Part shown: positions 43,550 through 52,984 of the stretch, one piece after another
Layout: the number at the start of each line of letters is the position of its first letter
How positions within the stretch are numbered: position 1 is the stretch's first letter
Translations under genes and position numbers: made by a program
NCBI RefSeq assembly: GCF_026340255.1
Contig: NZ_JAPEPJ010000001.1
Span: 4,178,501-4,242,500 of the forward strand
DNA length: 64,000 nucleotides
Direction of reading: 5' to 3'
Source: Streptomyces sp. NBC_01408
Lineage (GTDB): Bacteria > Actinomycetota > Actinomycetes > Streptomycetales > Streptomycetaceae
Notes under the pieces: model-generated
What the model saw: the letters and a program-made list of their open reading frames with translations, nothing else
Databases searched by the model: none
Told to the model about the DNA's origin: nothing

Positions 43550-46500
43550 ATGTACGAGCTGTCCCGGATCCGCCTCTACTCCATCGGGCCCGCCGGTGCG
43601 CGCTACGCCGACACCGTGCTCGACCTGCGCGGAGTCGGCGAGCCGGTGCCCCACCCGGCGCCGACCCAGGCGGAGTTCTTCGAGGACGAGCCCACCGGCC
43701 CGCCGCGCCGTCCCGCGCCCGCCGGAGTGCTGTTCCTGGAGAACGGCGGCGGCAAGTCCGTCCTGCTCAAGCTGATCTTCTCGGTGATGCTCCCGGGCCA
43801 CCGCAACACCCTCGGCGGCGCCAGCTCCGGCGTGCTCCGCAAGTTCCTCCTCGCCGACGACTGCGGCCACGTCGCCCTGGAGTGGCAGCACACCCAGACC
43901 GGCGAGTGCCTGGTCGTCGGCAAGGTCAGCGAATGGCGCGGCCGCCAGGTCTCCAACGACCCGCGCAAGTTCGCCGAGGCCTGGTACTCCTTCCGCCCCG
44001 GCCCCGGCCTCAGCCTCGACAACCTGCCCGTAGCCGAGGCCACCGCCGTCCGCCCGCCCGTCGAAGGCGCCTCCGGCGCCCAGGGCCGGCGCCGCACCAT
44101 GAAGGGCTTCCGCGACGCCCTCACCGAGGCCGGCAAGGCGTACCCGCACCTCGAAGTGGGCTGGGAGGAGATCCACGACCGCTGGAACGAGCACCTCACC
44201 GAACTCGGCCTCGACCCGGAACTCTTCCGCTACCAGCGCGAGATGAACGCCGACGAGGGCGAGGCCGCCGGCCTCTTCGCGGTCAAGAAGGACTCCGACT
44301 TCACCGACCTCCTGCTGCGCGCCGTCACCGACACCCGCGACACCGACGGCCTTGCCGACCTCGTGCACGGCTTCGGCAACAAGCTCGGCCGCCGCGCCGA
44401 GCTGATGGCCGAACGGGAGTTCACCGCAGGCTCGGTGGACCTGCTCACCAAGATCGTCGAGGCCGCCGCCACCCGCTCCCGGCTCCGCGACGTCCACGCC
44501 GGCGCGGAACGCCGTACGCGCACCCTGGCCCGGCGGCTGTCCGCCCGCGCCGCCGGGGAACGCGGCCTGGCCGCCGACCTCGCCCAGCGCGTCACCGGCG
44601 CCGCCCACGAGGTCACCGCCGCCGAATCGGCCCGGGCCCGCAGCGCCGCCGTCTCCGCCGAACTCGCCTACCGGCACGCCTCGCTGGCCCTGACCGTCGC
44701 CGACAAGGCCGCGGCCGCCCAGCGCCGCGAACTCCTCGAAGCCCGCACGCTGCACTCCGCCTGGCAGGCCGCCGAGACCGTACTGCGCCACCGCGCGGCC
44801 GCCGACCGCTCCGCCCGGGTCGCCGCCGCGATCCTGGAAGCCGAGCGGGACGCCGCCCCGGCGCTCGCCGCCCGCGCCACGGCCGCCACCGACCTCGTAC
44901 GGGCCCTGCACACCGCCGCCGAGCACGGCGAGCGCGTGGCCAACGAGGAGGAGGAGCGTTCCGCCGTCCTCCAGGCCACCGGCGAGGCCGCGCACCGCGA
45001 CGCCACCGCCGCCGCGACGGCCGCCCAGCGGGCCCGCAGCGAGGCCGAACACCTCCGCTCCCGCCTCGGCGAGGTCCAGCAGGAGACCGCCGAGGCCGTC
45101 CGCGCGGGCTGGCTCGACGACTCGGCGCCCGACGCCGACCCGGCCCGTGCCGCCCTCGCCGCCGCCGACGCGGAGCAGACCGCCGTGGCCGCCTGGGACG
45201 AGGCCCGCGCAGCCGCCAGGACCGCCTCCGAAGCCGCCCGCGAGGCCGCGGCCACGGAATCCCGCGCCGAACTCACCGCCGCCCGCGCCGCGGACGCCGC
45301 CGACGCGGCCGAAGCCGCCCACGCCGCGGAGCACCGCACCGCAGCCTCCCTCGCCGCCGCGCCGCGGCTGGCCGAGCTCCTCGGCCTCCCGTCCGCCGAC
45401 GCCCCGGTGCCATCGCCCCGGGCGGGCGACGGTTCCGCGGCCGCCGCCGCGGCCGGACCCGCCGGGCCCGGGCCGCACCCCGGCGCCGGGTCCGCTGCGG
45501 GCCACCGCGCCCCCGCGGGCGGCCCGCAGGGCGCCACCGCCCCGGGCACCTCGCAGGGCGCCGCCCACGCCGCGCCGGCCACCGGTGCAGGCCGGCTCAC
45601 CGCCGAGGACCTCGACCGCGGCGCCGACGACCTGAGCGCACTGCTGAACGACGGAGTCGCCGCGGCCGAACGCCAGCTGTTCGAGCTGCGCACCGCGGCC
45701 GCCGACGACGCCCGCATCCTCGGGGCACTCGGCGACGGCGGTCTGCTGCCGCCCGGCCCCGACGTCCTCGCCACCGTCGAGTACCTCGGCGAGCACGGCA
45801 TCCCCGCCCTCCCCGGCTGGCGCTACCTCGCCCAGTCCGTGGACCCCGCCGACCACAGCGCCGTCCTCGCCGCGCGCCCCGAACTCGTCGACGGCGTCGT
45901 CATCACCGACCCCGACACCCACAGCCGCGCCCGCGAGGTCCTCTCCGGCGCCGCCCTGCTGCCGCGCTCCACCGTCGCCGTCGGCACGGCCGCCGCCCTG
46001 CTGGCCCCCGTACCGCCGGCCGACCCCGACACGGCCGTGTCCAGCATTTTCATCGTTTCGCCGAACCCGGCCATGCACGACGAGCACGCCGCCGACGAGG
46101 AACGCCAGGCGCTGCGCACCCGCGCCACCGACCGCGACGCCGAGATCCGGGACCTGGCCGCCCGGCTCTCGGGGGACCGCGAGCTCGCCGCCCGCCTCGT
46201 CTCCTGGCGCACCGGCTGCCCGCCCGGCCGCCTCGCCGAACTCGCGCAGCAGGCCGCGGCCGCCCGTACCTTCGCCGAGGAGGCCGACGCCGAGCTCGCG
46301 GAGGCCCGCACCGTACGCGCCGAGGCCGACGATGCCGCCGCCGACGCATCCCGCGTCCGCGACGAGCGCCAGGACGCCGCCCAGCGCGCCCGCCGCGCCG
46401 CCGACGCCCTCGCCGGCCTCGCCTTCCGGCTGCGCGAACGCGCCGGCTGGCAGGCGAGGCTCCGTGAACTCGCCGACGAGGCCGCCGAGTCCGAGGCCCG

Positions 46501-48310
46501 CGCCGAGGTCTGCCTGGACCGGGCCCGCGCCGCCGACGAGGACCGCCGCGCCGTCCAGCGCGCCGCCGACGACGCCCGGCGCACCGCCCGCGCCCTGCGG
46601 GCGGAGCGCGCCGAGATCGCGGGCGCCCCGGACCCCCTCCCCGAGGACGACGGCGCCTCCAAGGCCCCGCTGCCCGACCTCCGCGAGGCCTACCGGGCCG
46701 CCTCCCAGCTCTACGAGAAGGTCGGCGTCGGCGCCGACCTGCGCGCCGAACAGGCCCGCGCCGAGAGCGACGAGAGCGCGGCCCTCGCCGAACTCGACCG
46801 CCTCACCAACAAGGTCCGCACCCGCGCCGCCCAGCTCCTCGAAGGCACTGACGGCGCCGACGGCCCCTCCCGCCAGGCCGCCGCCGCCCGCGCCGAATCC
46901 CTCGTACAGATGCTGGAGACCCGCGCCTCCCACGCCAGCGAGCAGCTCGGCCGGCTGCGCGGCGAGGCCGAGCGGCACGCCCCCGCCGAGGGCGAGGCGC
47001 ACACCGAACTGCCCGAGGAGCTGGTCCCGGCGGACGTCGACCAGGCACAGGTCCTGCTGCGTACGGCCACCGTCCAGCTCGCCGCGCACACCGCCGCGGT
47101 GGAACACGCCCGCGCCGCCCACGCGGACCTGCTGCGCTCCCACCGGGCCGCCGAGGACGGCGCCGGCGGCTTCGACGAGACCGCGGCCCTGCTCCGGGAC
47201 CTGCTGCGCGACCACACGCACCCGGAGGACGAGCAGGAGCCGGTGGCCCACCTGGGCAGCCTGGAGGAGGCCCGGCAGTCCGCCGCCGAGGCCCGACGCT
47301 CGCTGCGCGGCTGCGCGGCCGACCTCTCGGCCGCCGAGTCGGCGGTGCGCGAGGCGAGCGACATCCTGGTCCGGCACGCCAACGCCACCCGCTACGAGCA
47401 GGTACGCACCCCCGCGCGCCAGCAGATCCGCGAACTGCCCGCCTCTGCCCTGCCCGAGCACGCGGCGGCCTGGGCGGCGGCCTTCGCGCCCCGGCTGCGT
47501 GTCCTCACCGACGAACTGGCGCAGCTGGAGCGCAACCGCGACAGCATCGTCGACCGGCTGCGCGGCCTCGTCGAATCGGCGCTGGCCACCCTGCGCTCCG
47601 CGCAGCGCCTGTCGCAGCTGCCGGAAGGCCTCGGCGAATGGTCGGGCCAGGAGTTCCTGCGGATCCGCTTCGAGGAACCCGACCAGGCCACGCTCACCGA
47701 GCGCCTCGGCGAGGTCATCGACGAGGCCACCCGCGCCGCGGTGAAGAAGAACAGCACCGCCTCCTTCGGCGAGGGCCGCCGCGACGGCATGTCCCTGCTG
47801 CTGCGCGCGGTGCAGGCGGCGCTGGAGCCCAAGGGCATCTCCGTCGAGATCCTCAAGCCGGACGCCGTGCTGCGCGCCGAGCGGGTCCCGGTCGGGCAGA
47901 TGGGCGACGTCTTCTCCGGCGGGCAGCTGCTGACCGCCGCGATCGCCCTGTACTGCACGATGGCGGCGCTGCGCAGCAACGACCGCGGCCGCGACAAGCA
48001 CCGCCACGCGGGCACGCTGTTCCTCGACAACCCGATCGGCCGCGCGAACGCCACGTACCTGCTGGAACTGCAGCGGGCCGTCTCTGACGCGCTCGGCGTC
48101 CAGCTGCTGTACACGACGGGCCTGTTCGACACCACGGCCCTCGCCGAGTTCCCGCTGGTCATCCGGCTGCGCAACGACGCGGACCTGAGGGCGGGCCTGA
48201 AGTACATCAGCGTGGAGGAACACCTGCGCCCGGGCCTTCCGGAGCAGTCCCCGGAGGGGGAGACCATCCACGGAGAGATCACGGCCACCCGTATGTTCCG
48301 CCGGAGCTGA
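43550..48310 (+). CDS. MukB/JetC-like SMC-type ATPase
   Basis: This 1586-residue protein has the SMC plan. The head has Walker A FLENGGGKS (62-70). Very long Ala/Glu/Arg coiled coils (about 300-650 and 860-1330) flank a central globular hinge-like region (about 740-850, AVGTAAALL...FIVSPNPAMH). The C-terminal head has ABC signature FSGGQLLTAA (1455) and Walker B TLFLDNP (1489-1495). Asn follows the Walker B Asp where SMC proteins usually have Glu, so hydrolysis may be slow or use another base. It should load on DNA with the two upstream proteins. No JetD or topoisomerase-like nuclease follows; the next gene is convergent. Confidence 0.85.
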   Translation: MYELSRIRLYSIGPAGARYADTVLDLRGVGEPVPHPAPTQAEFFEDEPTGPPRRPAPAGVLFLENGGGKSVLLKLIFSVMLPGHRNTLGGASSGVLRKFLLADDCGHVALEWQHTQTGECLVVGKVSEWRGRQVSNDPRKFAEAWYSFRPGPGLSLDNLPVAEATAVRPPVEGASGAQGRRRTMKGFRDALTEAGKAYPHLEVGWEEIHDRWNEHLTELGLDPELFRYQREMNADEGEAAGLFAVKKDSDFTDLLLRAVTDTRDTDGLADLVHGFGNKLGRRAELMAEREFTAGSVDLLTKIVEAAATRSRLRDVHAGAERRTRTLARRLSARAAGERGLAADLAQRVTGAAHEVTAAESARARSAAVSAELAYRHASLALTVADKAAAAQRRELLEARTLHSAWQAAETVLRHRAAADRSARVAAAILEAERDAAPALAARATAATDLVRALHTAAEHGERVANEEEERSAVLQATGEAAHRDATAAATAAQRARSEAEHLRSRLGEVQQETAEAVRAGWLDDSAPDADPARAALAAADAEQTAVAAWDEARAAARTASEAAREAAATESRAELTAARAADAADAAEAAHAAEHRTAASLAAAPRLAELLGLPSADAPVPSPRAGDGSAAAAAAGPAGPGPHPGAGSAAGHRAPAGGPQGATAPGTSQGAAHAAPATGAGRLTAEDLDRGADDLSALLNDGVAAAERQLFELRTAAADDARILGALGDGGLLPPGPDVLATVEYLGEHGIPALPGWRYLAQSVDPADHSAVLAARPELVDGVVITDPDTHSRAREVLSGAALLPRSTVAVGTAAALLAPVPPADPDTAVSSIFIVSPNPAMHDEHAADEERQALRTRATDRDAEIRDLAARLSGDRELAARLVSWRTGCPPGRLAELAQQAAAARTFAEEADAELAEARTVRAEADDAAADASRVRDERQDAAQRARRAADALAGLAFRLRERAGWQARLRELADEAAESEARAEVCLDRARAADEDRRAVQRAADDARRTARALRAERAEIAGAPDPLPEDDGASKAPLPDLREAYRAASQLYEKVGVGADLRAEQARAESDESAALAELDRLTNKVRTRAAQLLEGTDGADGPSRQAAAARAESLVQMLETRASHASEQLGRLRGEAERHAPAEGEAHTELPEELVPADVDQAQVLLRTATVQLAAHTAAVEHARAAHADLLRSHRAAEDGAGGFDETAALLRDLLRDHTHPEDEQEPVAHLGSLEEARQSAAEARRSLRGCAADLSAAESAVREASDILVRHANATRYEQVRTPARQQIRELPASALPEHAAAWAAAFAPRLRVLTDELAQLERNRDSIVDRLRGLVESALATLRSAQRLSQLPEGLGEWSGQEFLRIRFEEPDQATLTERLGEVIDEATRAAVKKNSTASFGEGRRDGMSLLLRAVQAALEPKGISVEILKPDAVLRAERVPVGQMGDVFSGGQLLTAAIALYCTMAALRSNDRGRDKHRHAGTLFLDNPIGRANATYLLELQRAVSDALGVQLLYTTGLFDTTALAEFPLVIRLRNDADLRAGLKYISVEEHLRPGLPEQSPEGETIHGEITATRMFRRS

Positions 48311-48325
48311 CGCCTGTGTGACGGG

Positions 48326-48763
48326 TCAGCGTCGGCCGAAGGCCGCCAGGGGGCCGTCCTCGCGGGGTATTCGGGCCGGGCCCGCCTTGCGCGCCGCACG
48401 GGCGGCCCTGGCGGCTTGGCGCGCCTCGCGGCGGCGGCTGCGCGCCGTGCTGCTCGGCGCGGACAGGACCCCGTACCGCTGGTTCCACGTCTGCCGGGTG
48501 ATCCACACGTCCAGGACGCCCCAGGTGGCCACGATGGTCCCCGCGACCGCGCCGAGGGCCATCGGGAAGGCCAGCCAGGATCCGGTGAGCGCGAGGAAGA
48601 AACTGATCGTCGCCTGGGTCAGGGTGACGGCCACGATCAGTACCGCCCGCACCGCCGACGCCCGCACCGGGTCCGGCATCCGGCGGCGACGGGCCGGTTC
48701 CTCCACCCACAGCCCGCGCCCCCGCACACCGGCCCGGCCGCCGTCCCCTGCGTCACTGCTCAT
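48326..48763 (-). CDS. hypothetical protein with two membrane helices
   Basis: A 145-residue protein has two hydrophobic helices (about 40-60 and 65-90) and strongly basic ends (SRRREARQAARAARAARKAG), suggesting the tails bind nucleic acid or acidic lipids on the inner face. GGGGAG lies ten bases before the ATG at 48763. It converges on the SMC-type gene with a 15-base gap. The family is not recognised. Confidence 0.72.
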   Translation of the reverse strand: MSSDAGDGGRAGVRGRGLWVEEPARRRRMPDPVRASAVRAVLIVAVTLTQATISFFLALTGSWLAFPMALGAVAGTIVATWGVLDVWITRQTWNQRYGVLSAPSSTARSRRREARQAARAARAARKAGPARIPREDGPLAAFGRR

Positions 48764-49198
48764 GGTCCGCCCACTCCCCACCACGCGGTCCGTCATCCTG
48801 CCCGCCCCCGACGTCCGTCCGGACACCTGCACTGGACGTCTACCCAGACGTCCGCCCCCATGCGTCCCCCATGCGTCCCTCGAACTGACAGACGTACGGC
48901 GGCGGCGAGAGATTCCCGGATCCCGGACACCTCACCGGACCGGGTGGGTCCGGAACGAATAATTCCAGCCATCCATCCGGTTGCGGGAACCGAGGCCCCA
49001 CGGAGTGTCATCTGCCACATATCGGGCCGCTCTTGACCGGAAGTATCGGACAACTGGTGATCTTCGTCCAGGGGTCCGGCCGAAAACGTCCGGACACCCC
49101 TTCGAGGCCGCTCCGTGGCAGTAGTAGGCTCACGCCGTTTAAATGACGGAACACCGACCCCCGACAACGGGGTTGAGCTGGGGGAGGCTGGGGAGGCC
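48764..49198. other. divergent region upstream of the conservon
   Basis: The 435-base gap holds a tandem CCCATGCGTCC (near 48857-48880) and a CGGACACC motif repeated near 48820 and 49092. TTCGAG-N18-TAGGCT (about 49103-49132) is the best candidate for the conservon promoter, placing the transcript start about 60 bases before cvnA. No gene is seen. Confidence 0.45.
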
Positions 49199-52057
49199 AT
49201 GCGCTTTCGCGGGAAGTCCATCCGCCGGAAGATCGTGGCGTTGCTCCTTGTGCCGCTCGTCTCCCTGACCGCCCTCTGGGGCTTCGCCACGGTCATCACC
49301 GGCCGTCAGGCCGTCCAACTCCTCGATGTCGCCTACGTCATCGACAAGGTCGGGTACCCCATCGAGGACGTCGTCCGCGTCGTCCAGAAGGAACGCCGCC
49401 AGAGCCTCGTCGTACTCGGCGACCCCCGCGCCGCGACCGCGACCGCCGAACTCGCCAAGTACCGCGCGGCCACCGACGACGTCGTCGAACGGATCGGCGC
49501 GAACGCCCGGGACCCCGAGGTCACCGACGAGCTGAGCGCCTCGAACGCCCAGCGCCTGCGCTCCATCCTCGCCGCGTTCCACGGCATCAGCGCCCTGCGC
49601 CGCTCCGTCGACCAGAACACCCTGGACCCCAGCCAGGCACTGGAGCTCTACAGCCGCCTCGTCGACCCCTGCTACGAGTTCCTCATGAACCTCCACGCGC
49701 TGGAGAACGTCGAGATGGACAAGCAGGGACGCGCCCTCGTCGGCATCACCCGGGCCCGCGAGGCGCTCTCACGCGAGGACGCCGTCATCGCCTCCGCCCT
49801 CGCCGCCCGCAGCGTCGGCGCCGCCGACCTCCGCAACGTCTCCGACTTCGCCGCCAACCGCACGCTGCTGTACGAGTTCAACCTCGCGATCCTCCCGGCC
49901 GCCGACCGCCAGCGGTTCGAGGAGTACTGGGCCGGCCCCGACACCAAGGCGCTGCGCGACGCGGAGGAACGGTTCCTCACGGGCGGCGCGGTCAAGAACC
50001 CCCGCGTGACCTCCGCCCAGTGGGACGAGGCCGCCGCCCAGGTCCTCGACGACCTCGCCACCATGGGCACCGCCGCGGGGGACCGCTACCAGAAGCGCGT
50101 CGAACCCGTCGCCATGGACGTCCTGGTCCAGGCGGCCGTCGCCGGCGTCCTCGGCTTCATCGCCCTGGCCGTCTCCCTGATCCTCTCCGTACGCATCGGC
50201 CGCGACCTGGTCCGCGACCTGTCCCGGCTCCGCAAGGAGGCCCACGAGGCCTCCGGCGTCCGGCTGCCCGGCGTGATGCGCCGCCTCGCCGCCGGGGAAC
50301 ACGTGGACGTGGAGACCGAGGCGCCCCGCCTGGAGTACGAGAAGGACGAGGTCGGCCAGGTCGGCCAAGCCCTCAACACCCTCCAGCGCGCCGCCGTCGA
50401 GGCCGCCGTCAAACAGGCCGAACTGCGCCGCGGCGTCTCCGAGGTGTTCGTCAACCTCGCCCGCCGCAACCAGGTCCTGCTGCACCGCCAGCTGACCCTC
50501 CTCGACAGCATGGAACGCCGTACGGAGGACAGCGAGGAGCTGGCCGACCTCTTCCGCCTCGACCACATGACCACCCGCATGCGCCGCCACGCCGAAGGAC
50601 TGGTGATCCTCTCCGGCGCCGCGCCCTCCCGCCAGTGGCGCAAGCCCGTCCAGCTCATGGACGTCGTACGGGCCGCCGTCGCCGAGGTCGAGGACTACGA
50701 GCGCATCGAGGTGCGCCGCCTGCCGCGCCTGGGCATCGCCGGCCCCGCCGTCGCCGACGTCACCCACCTCGTCGCCGAACTGCTGGAGAACGCCACCGTG
50801 TTCTCGCCGCCGCACACCGCCGTCCAGGTGCACGGCGAACGCGTGGCCAACGGCTTCACCCTGGAGATCCACGACCGCGGCCTCGGCATGAACCCCGAGG
50901 CGCTGCTCGACGCGAACCTGCGGCTCGCCGAGACCCCCGAGTTCGAACTCTCCGACACCGACCGGCTCGGCCTGTTCGTCGTCAGCCGCCTCGCCCGGCG
51001 CCACAGCGTCAAGGTGGTCCTCCAGCGCAGCCCGTACGGGGGCACCACCGCGGTGGTCTTCCTCCCGGCGGCCCTGCTCACCGAGGCCCCCGACACCAAC
51101 GGCACGGGCGTCCGGCTGGACCCGGCCAAGGGCGGCCGGGCCGCGAGGCCCCGTACCATCCCGTCCGGGCCGTCCGCCCGGACCGCGCCCGCCGTCGTGG
51201 AGCGCGCCCCGTCGGGCCGCCCGCTCCCGGCCGCCGACCTCCGCCGCCCGGTCGAGCTGGAGGCCCCGCTCGGGGCCTTCGGCCTGGAGGCGGTGGACGG
51301 CCTCGACGACCCCGCCGCCCCGGACCCGGGCACCGGCCCCGTGGGCGGCCCGGCCCGCCCGGCCATGGCGACCCTGGACGACGAGACCCCGCCCAACGGC
51401 ACCCCGCGCAGCGCCCTGCTCGGGCTGCGCCCGGCGGACCGGCCGCACACCGACCGGCACGTGGAGCGGGGCGGCGCCTGGAAGACCGACCGCGAGGGCT
51501 TCCGCGACCGGGACGGCGTCCGCGACGGCGACCGGCACGCCGGACGGCACGCCGACCGGCGCCCGGGCGGAGACCGCGAGCCGCTGGCCCCCACCGGTCC
51601 GGTCCGCCTGGAGACCCCGCGCCGTGACGCGGCCCACCCCGACGGCGCCCGTAGCACCGGAGCGGTGCCGCTGCCGCGCCGCCGCCCCACCCCGACCCTG
51701 GTCGCCGAGCACGGCCGCCGCGTGGAGCCCCGCCCGGTCTCCGTGGTTCCGCAGCCCGCGGCCGGACCCGAGGGCGACGCCGGGAAGACCGGCCCGGGCG
51801 GCACGGCGCTGCCCCGGCGGGTCCGCCAGGCCAGCCTGGCCCCCCAGCTGAAGAACGCCGCGGCGCCCGCCGCCGCGGCCCCCGAGGCGGACCCCGTACC
51901 CGACCGTGACGCGGAGGAGGTGCGGTCGCGCATGTCCGCGCTCCAGCGCGGCTGGACGGCGGGCCGCAACCAGCACGCACAGCAGCAGTCCGGGGCCGAG
52001 GCGGGCACCCCCGCCGCCGGCGGCCCCGGCTCCGAGAACGAAGGGGACGGTCGATGA
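49199..52057 (+). CDS. cvnA: conservon sensor kinase-like protein CvnA
   Basis: The 952-residue membrane protein has a helix at 11-33, a nitrate-sensor-like extracytoplasmic domain, and a second helix (about 318-340). A HAMP-like linker and a histidine-kinase-type ATPase domain follow (ELLENATVFSPPHTAV, HDRGLGMNP, LGLFVVSRLARRH). The usual phospho-acceptor H-box is not obvious, as in other CvnA proteins. The last 300 residues are Pro/Arg-rich and disordered. In S. coelicolor, CvnA-D form a membrane complex likened to G-protein-coupled receptors. GGGGAGG precedes the ATG; the stop overlaps cvnB. Confidence 0.92.
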   Translation: MRFRGKSIRRKIVALLLVPLVSLTALWGFATVITGRQAVQLLDVAYVIDKVGYPIEDVVRVVQKERRQSLVVLGDPRAATATAELAKYRAATDDVVERIGANARDPEVTDELSASNAQRLRSILAAFHGISALRRSVDQNTLDPSQALELYSRLVDPCYEFLMNLHALENVEMDKQGRALVGITRAREALSREDAVIASALAARSVGAADLRNVSDFAANRTLLYEFNLAILPAADRQRFEEYWAGPDTKALRDAEERFLTGGAVKNPRVTSAQWDEAAAQVLDDLATMGTAAGDRYQKRVEPVAMDVLVQAAVAGVLGFIALAVSLILSVRIGRDLVRDLSRLRKEAHEASGVRLPGVMRRLAAGEHVDVETEAPRLEYEKDEVGQVGQALNTLQRAAVEAAVKQAELRRGVSEVFVNLARRNQVLLHRQLTLLDSMERRTEDSEELADLFRLDHMTTRMRRHAEGLVILSGAAPSRQWRKPVQLMDVVRAAVAEVEDYERIEVRRLPRLGIAGPAVADVTHLVAELLENATVFSPPHTAVQVHGERVANGFTLEIHDRGLGMNPEALLDANLRLAETPEFELSDTDRLGLFVVSRLARRHSVKVVLQRSPYGGTTAVVFLPAALLTEAPDTNGTGVRLDPAKGGRAARPRTIPSGPSARTAPAVVERAPSGRPLPAADLRRPVELEAPLGAFGLEAVDGLDDPAAPDPGTGPVGGPARPAMATLDDETPPNGTPRSALLGLRPADRPHTDRHVERGGAWKTDREGFRDRDGVRDGDRHAGRHADRRPGGDREPLAPTGPVRLETPRRDAAHPDGARSTGAVPLPRRRPTPTLVAEHGRRVEPRPVSVVPQPAAGPEGDAGKTGPGGTALPRRVRQASLAPQLKNAAAPAAAAPEADPVPDRDAEEVRSRMSALQRGWTAGRNQHAQQQSGAEAGTPAAGGPGSENEGDGR

Positions 52058-52491
52058 CCGCACCGCAGACCGGCAACGACAGCAGGGGCCGCGGCTCCGG
52101 CCCGCTCAACTGGCTCCTCGACGAGCTCGTCGACCGGGTCGGCAGCATCCGCAAGGCGGTGGTCCTGTCCGGCGACGGCCTGCCCACCGGCAGCTCCAAG
52201 GACCTGACCCGCGAGGACAGCGAGCACCTGGCCGCCGTGGCCTCCGGCTTCCACAGCCTGGCCAAGGGCGTCGGCCGGCACTTCGACTCCGGCACCGTGC
52301 GCCAGACCGTCGTCGAGCTCGACGAGGCCTTCCTCTTCGTCATGGCGGCCGGCGACGGCAGCTGCCTGGCCGTCCTGTCCGACGCCGACTCCGACGTCGG
52401 ACAGGTCGCCTACGAGATGACGCTGATGGTCAAGCGAGTGGGCGACCACCTGGCGACCGCCCCGCGCACCGGGCTGCCAACCGGAGGGTGA
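52054..52491 (+). CDS. cvnB: conservon roadblock/LC7 protein CvnB
   Basis: The 145-residue Roadblock/LC7 protein (LLDELVDRVGSIRKAVVLSG, FLFVMAAGDGSCLAVL) shares ATGA with cvnA. Roadblock proteins dimerise and regulate small GTPases; here the partner is CvnD. Confidence 0.94.
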   Translation: MTAPQTGNDSRGRGSGPLNWLLDELVDRVGSIRKAVVLSGDGLPTGSSKDLTREDSEHLAAVASGFHSLAKGVGRHFDSGTVRQTVVELDEAFLFVMAAGDGSCLAVLSDADSDVGQVAYEMTLMVKRVGDHLATAPRTGLPTGG

Positions 52492-52501
52492 GTCGGACGG
52501 C

Positions 52502-52984
52502 ATGAGCGATTCCGGCCAGGACAGCCCCACCGACAGCCCCACCGGCATCCCCGCCGGCACCGGGGCCGGCGCCCCGCCTGGCACACCCGTCACGGCTCAG
52601 GGCTACGAGCACCCGCACTGGTTCGACGACGACGCGGGACCCGTGGTGCGCCCGTACGCGATGACCCGCGGCCGGACCAGCCACGCCGGCCAGCACCGGC
52701 TCGACCTGATCGCGCTCGTCGTCGCCGAACCGGCGGCCGACGATCCGGTCTGGGACATGACCCTGTCCCCGGAACACGCCCACATCCTGGGGCTGTGCCG
52801 GGGGCGGCCGCAGTCGGTCGCGGAACTGGCGGCCGACCTCGACCTCGCGGTCGGGGTCGTCCGGGTCCTGATCGGCGACCTGGTCGACGACGAACTGGTC
52901 CACGTGACCCGGCCGGTACCTCCGGCCGAACTCCCCGATGAATCCATTCTGCGTGAGGTGATCGATGGCCTTCGGGCGCTCTAG
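52502..52984 (+). CDS. cvnC: conservon DUF742 protein CvnC
   Basis: The 160-residue DUF742 protein has the conserved VVRPYAMTRGRT segment and a winged-helix-like C terminus (ILGLCRGRPQSVAELAADLD). It overlaps cvnD by 20 bases. CvnC is proposed to link the sensor to the GTPase; DNA binding is possible but unshown. Confidence 0.92.
   Translation: MSDSGQDSPTDSPTGIPAGTGAGAPPGTPVTAQGYEHPHWFDDDAGPVVRPYAMTRGRTSHAGQHRLDLIALVVAEPAADDPVWDMTLSPEHAHILGLCRGRPQSVAELAADLDLAVGVVRVLIGDLVDDELVHVTRPVPPAELPDESILREVIDGLRAL

Noticed and set aside
43334..48271. A 1645-codon minus-strand frame opposite the SMC-type gene
   Set aside because: The Walker A, signature and Walker B motifs are all on the plus strand. 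The antisense product is Gly/Val/Ala low complexity.
40835..48310. A complete Wadjet defence system
   Set aside because: JetD is absent from both flanks in this window, and the neighbours are housekeeping genes. Only a JetABC-like core can be claimed.
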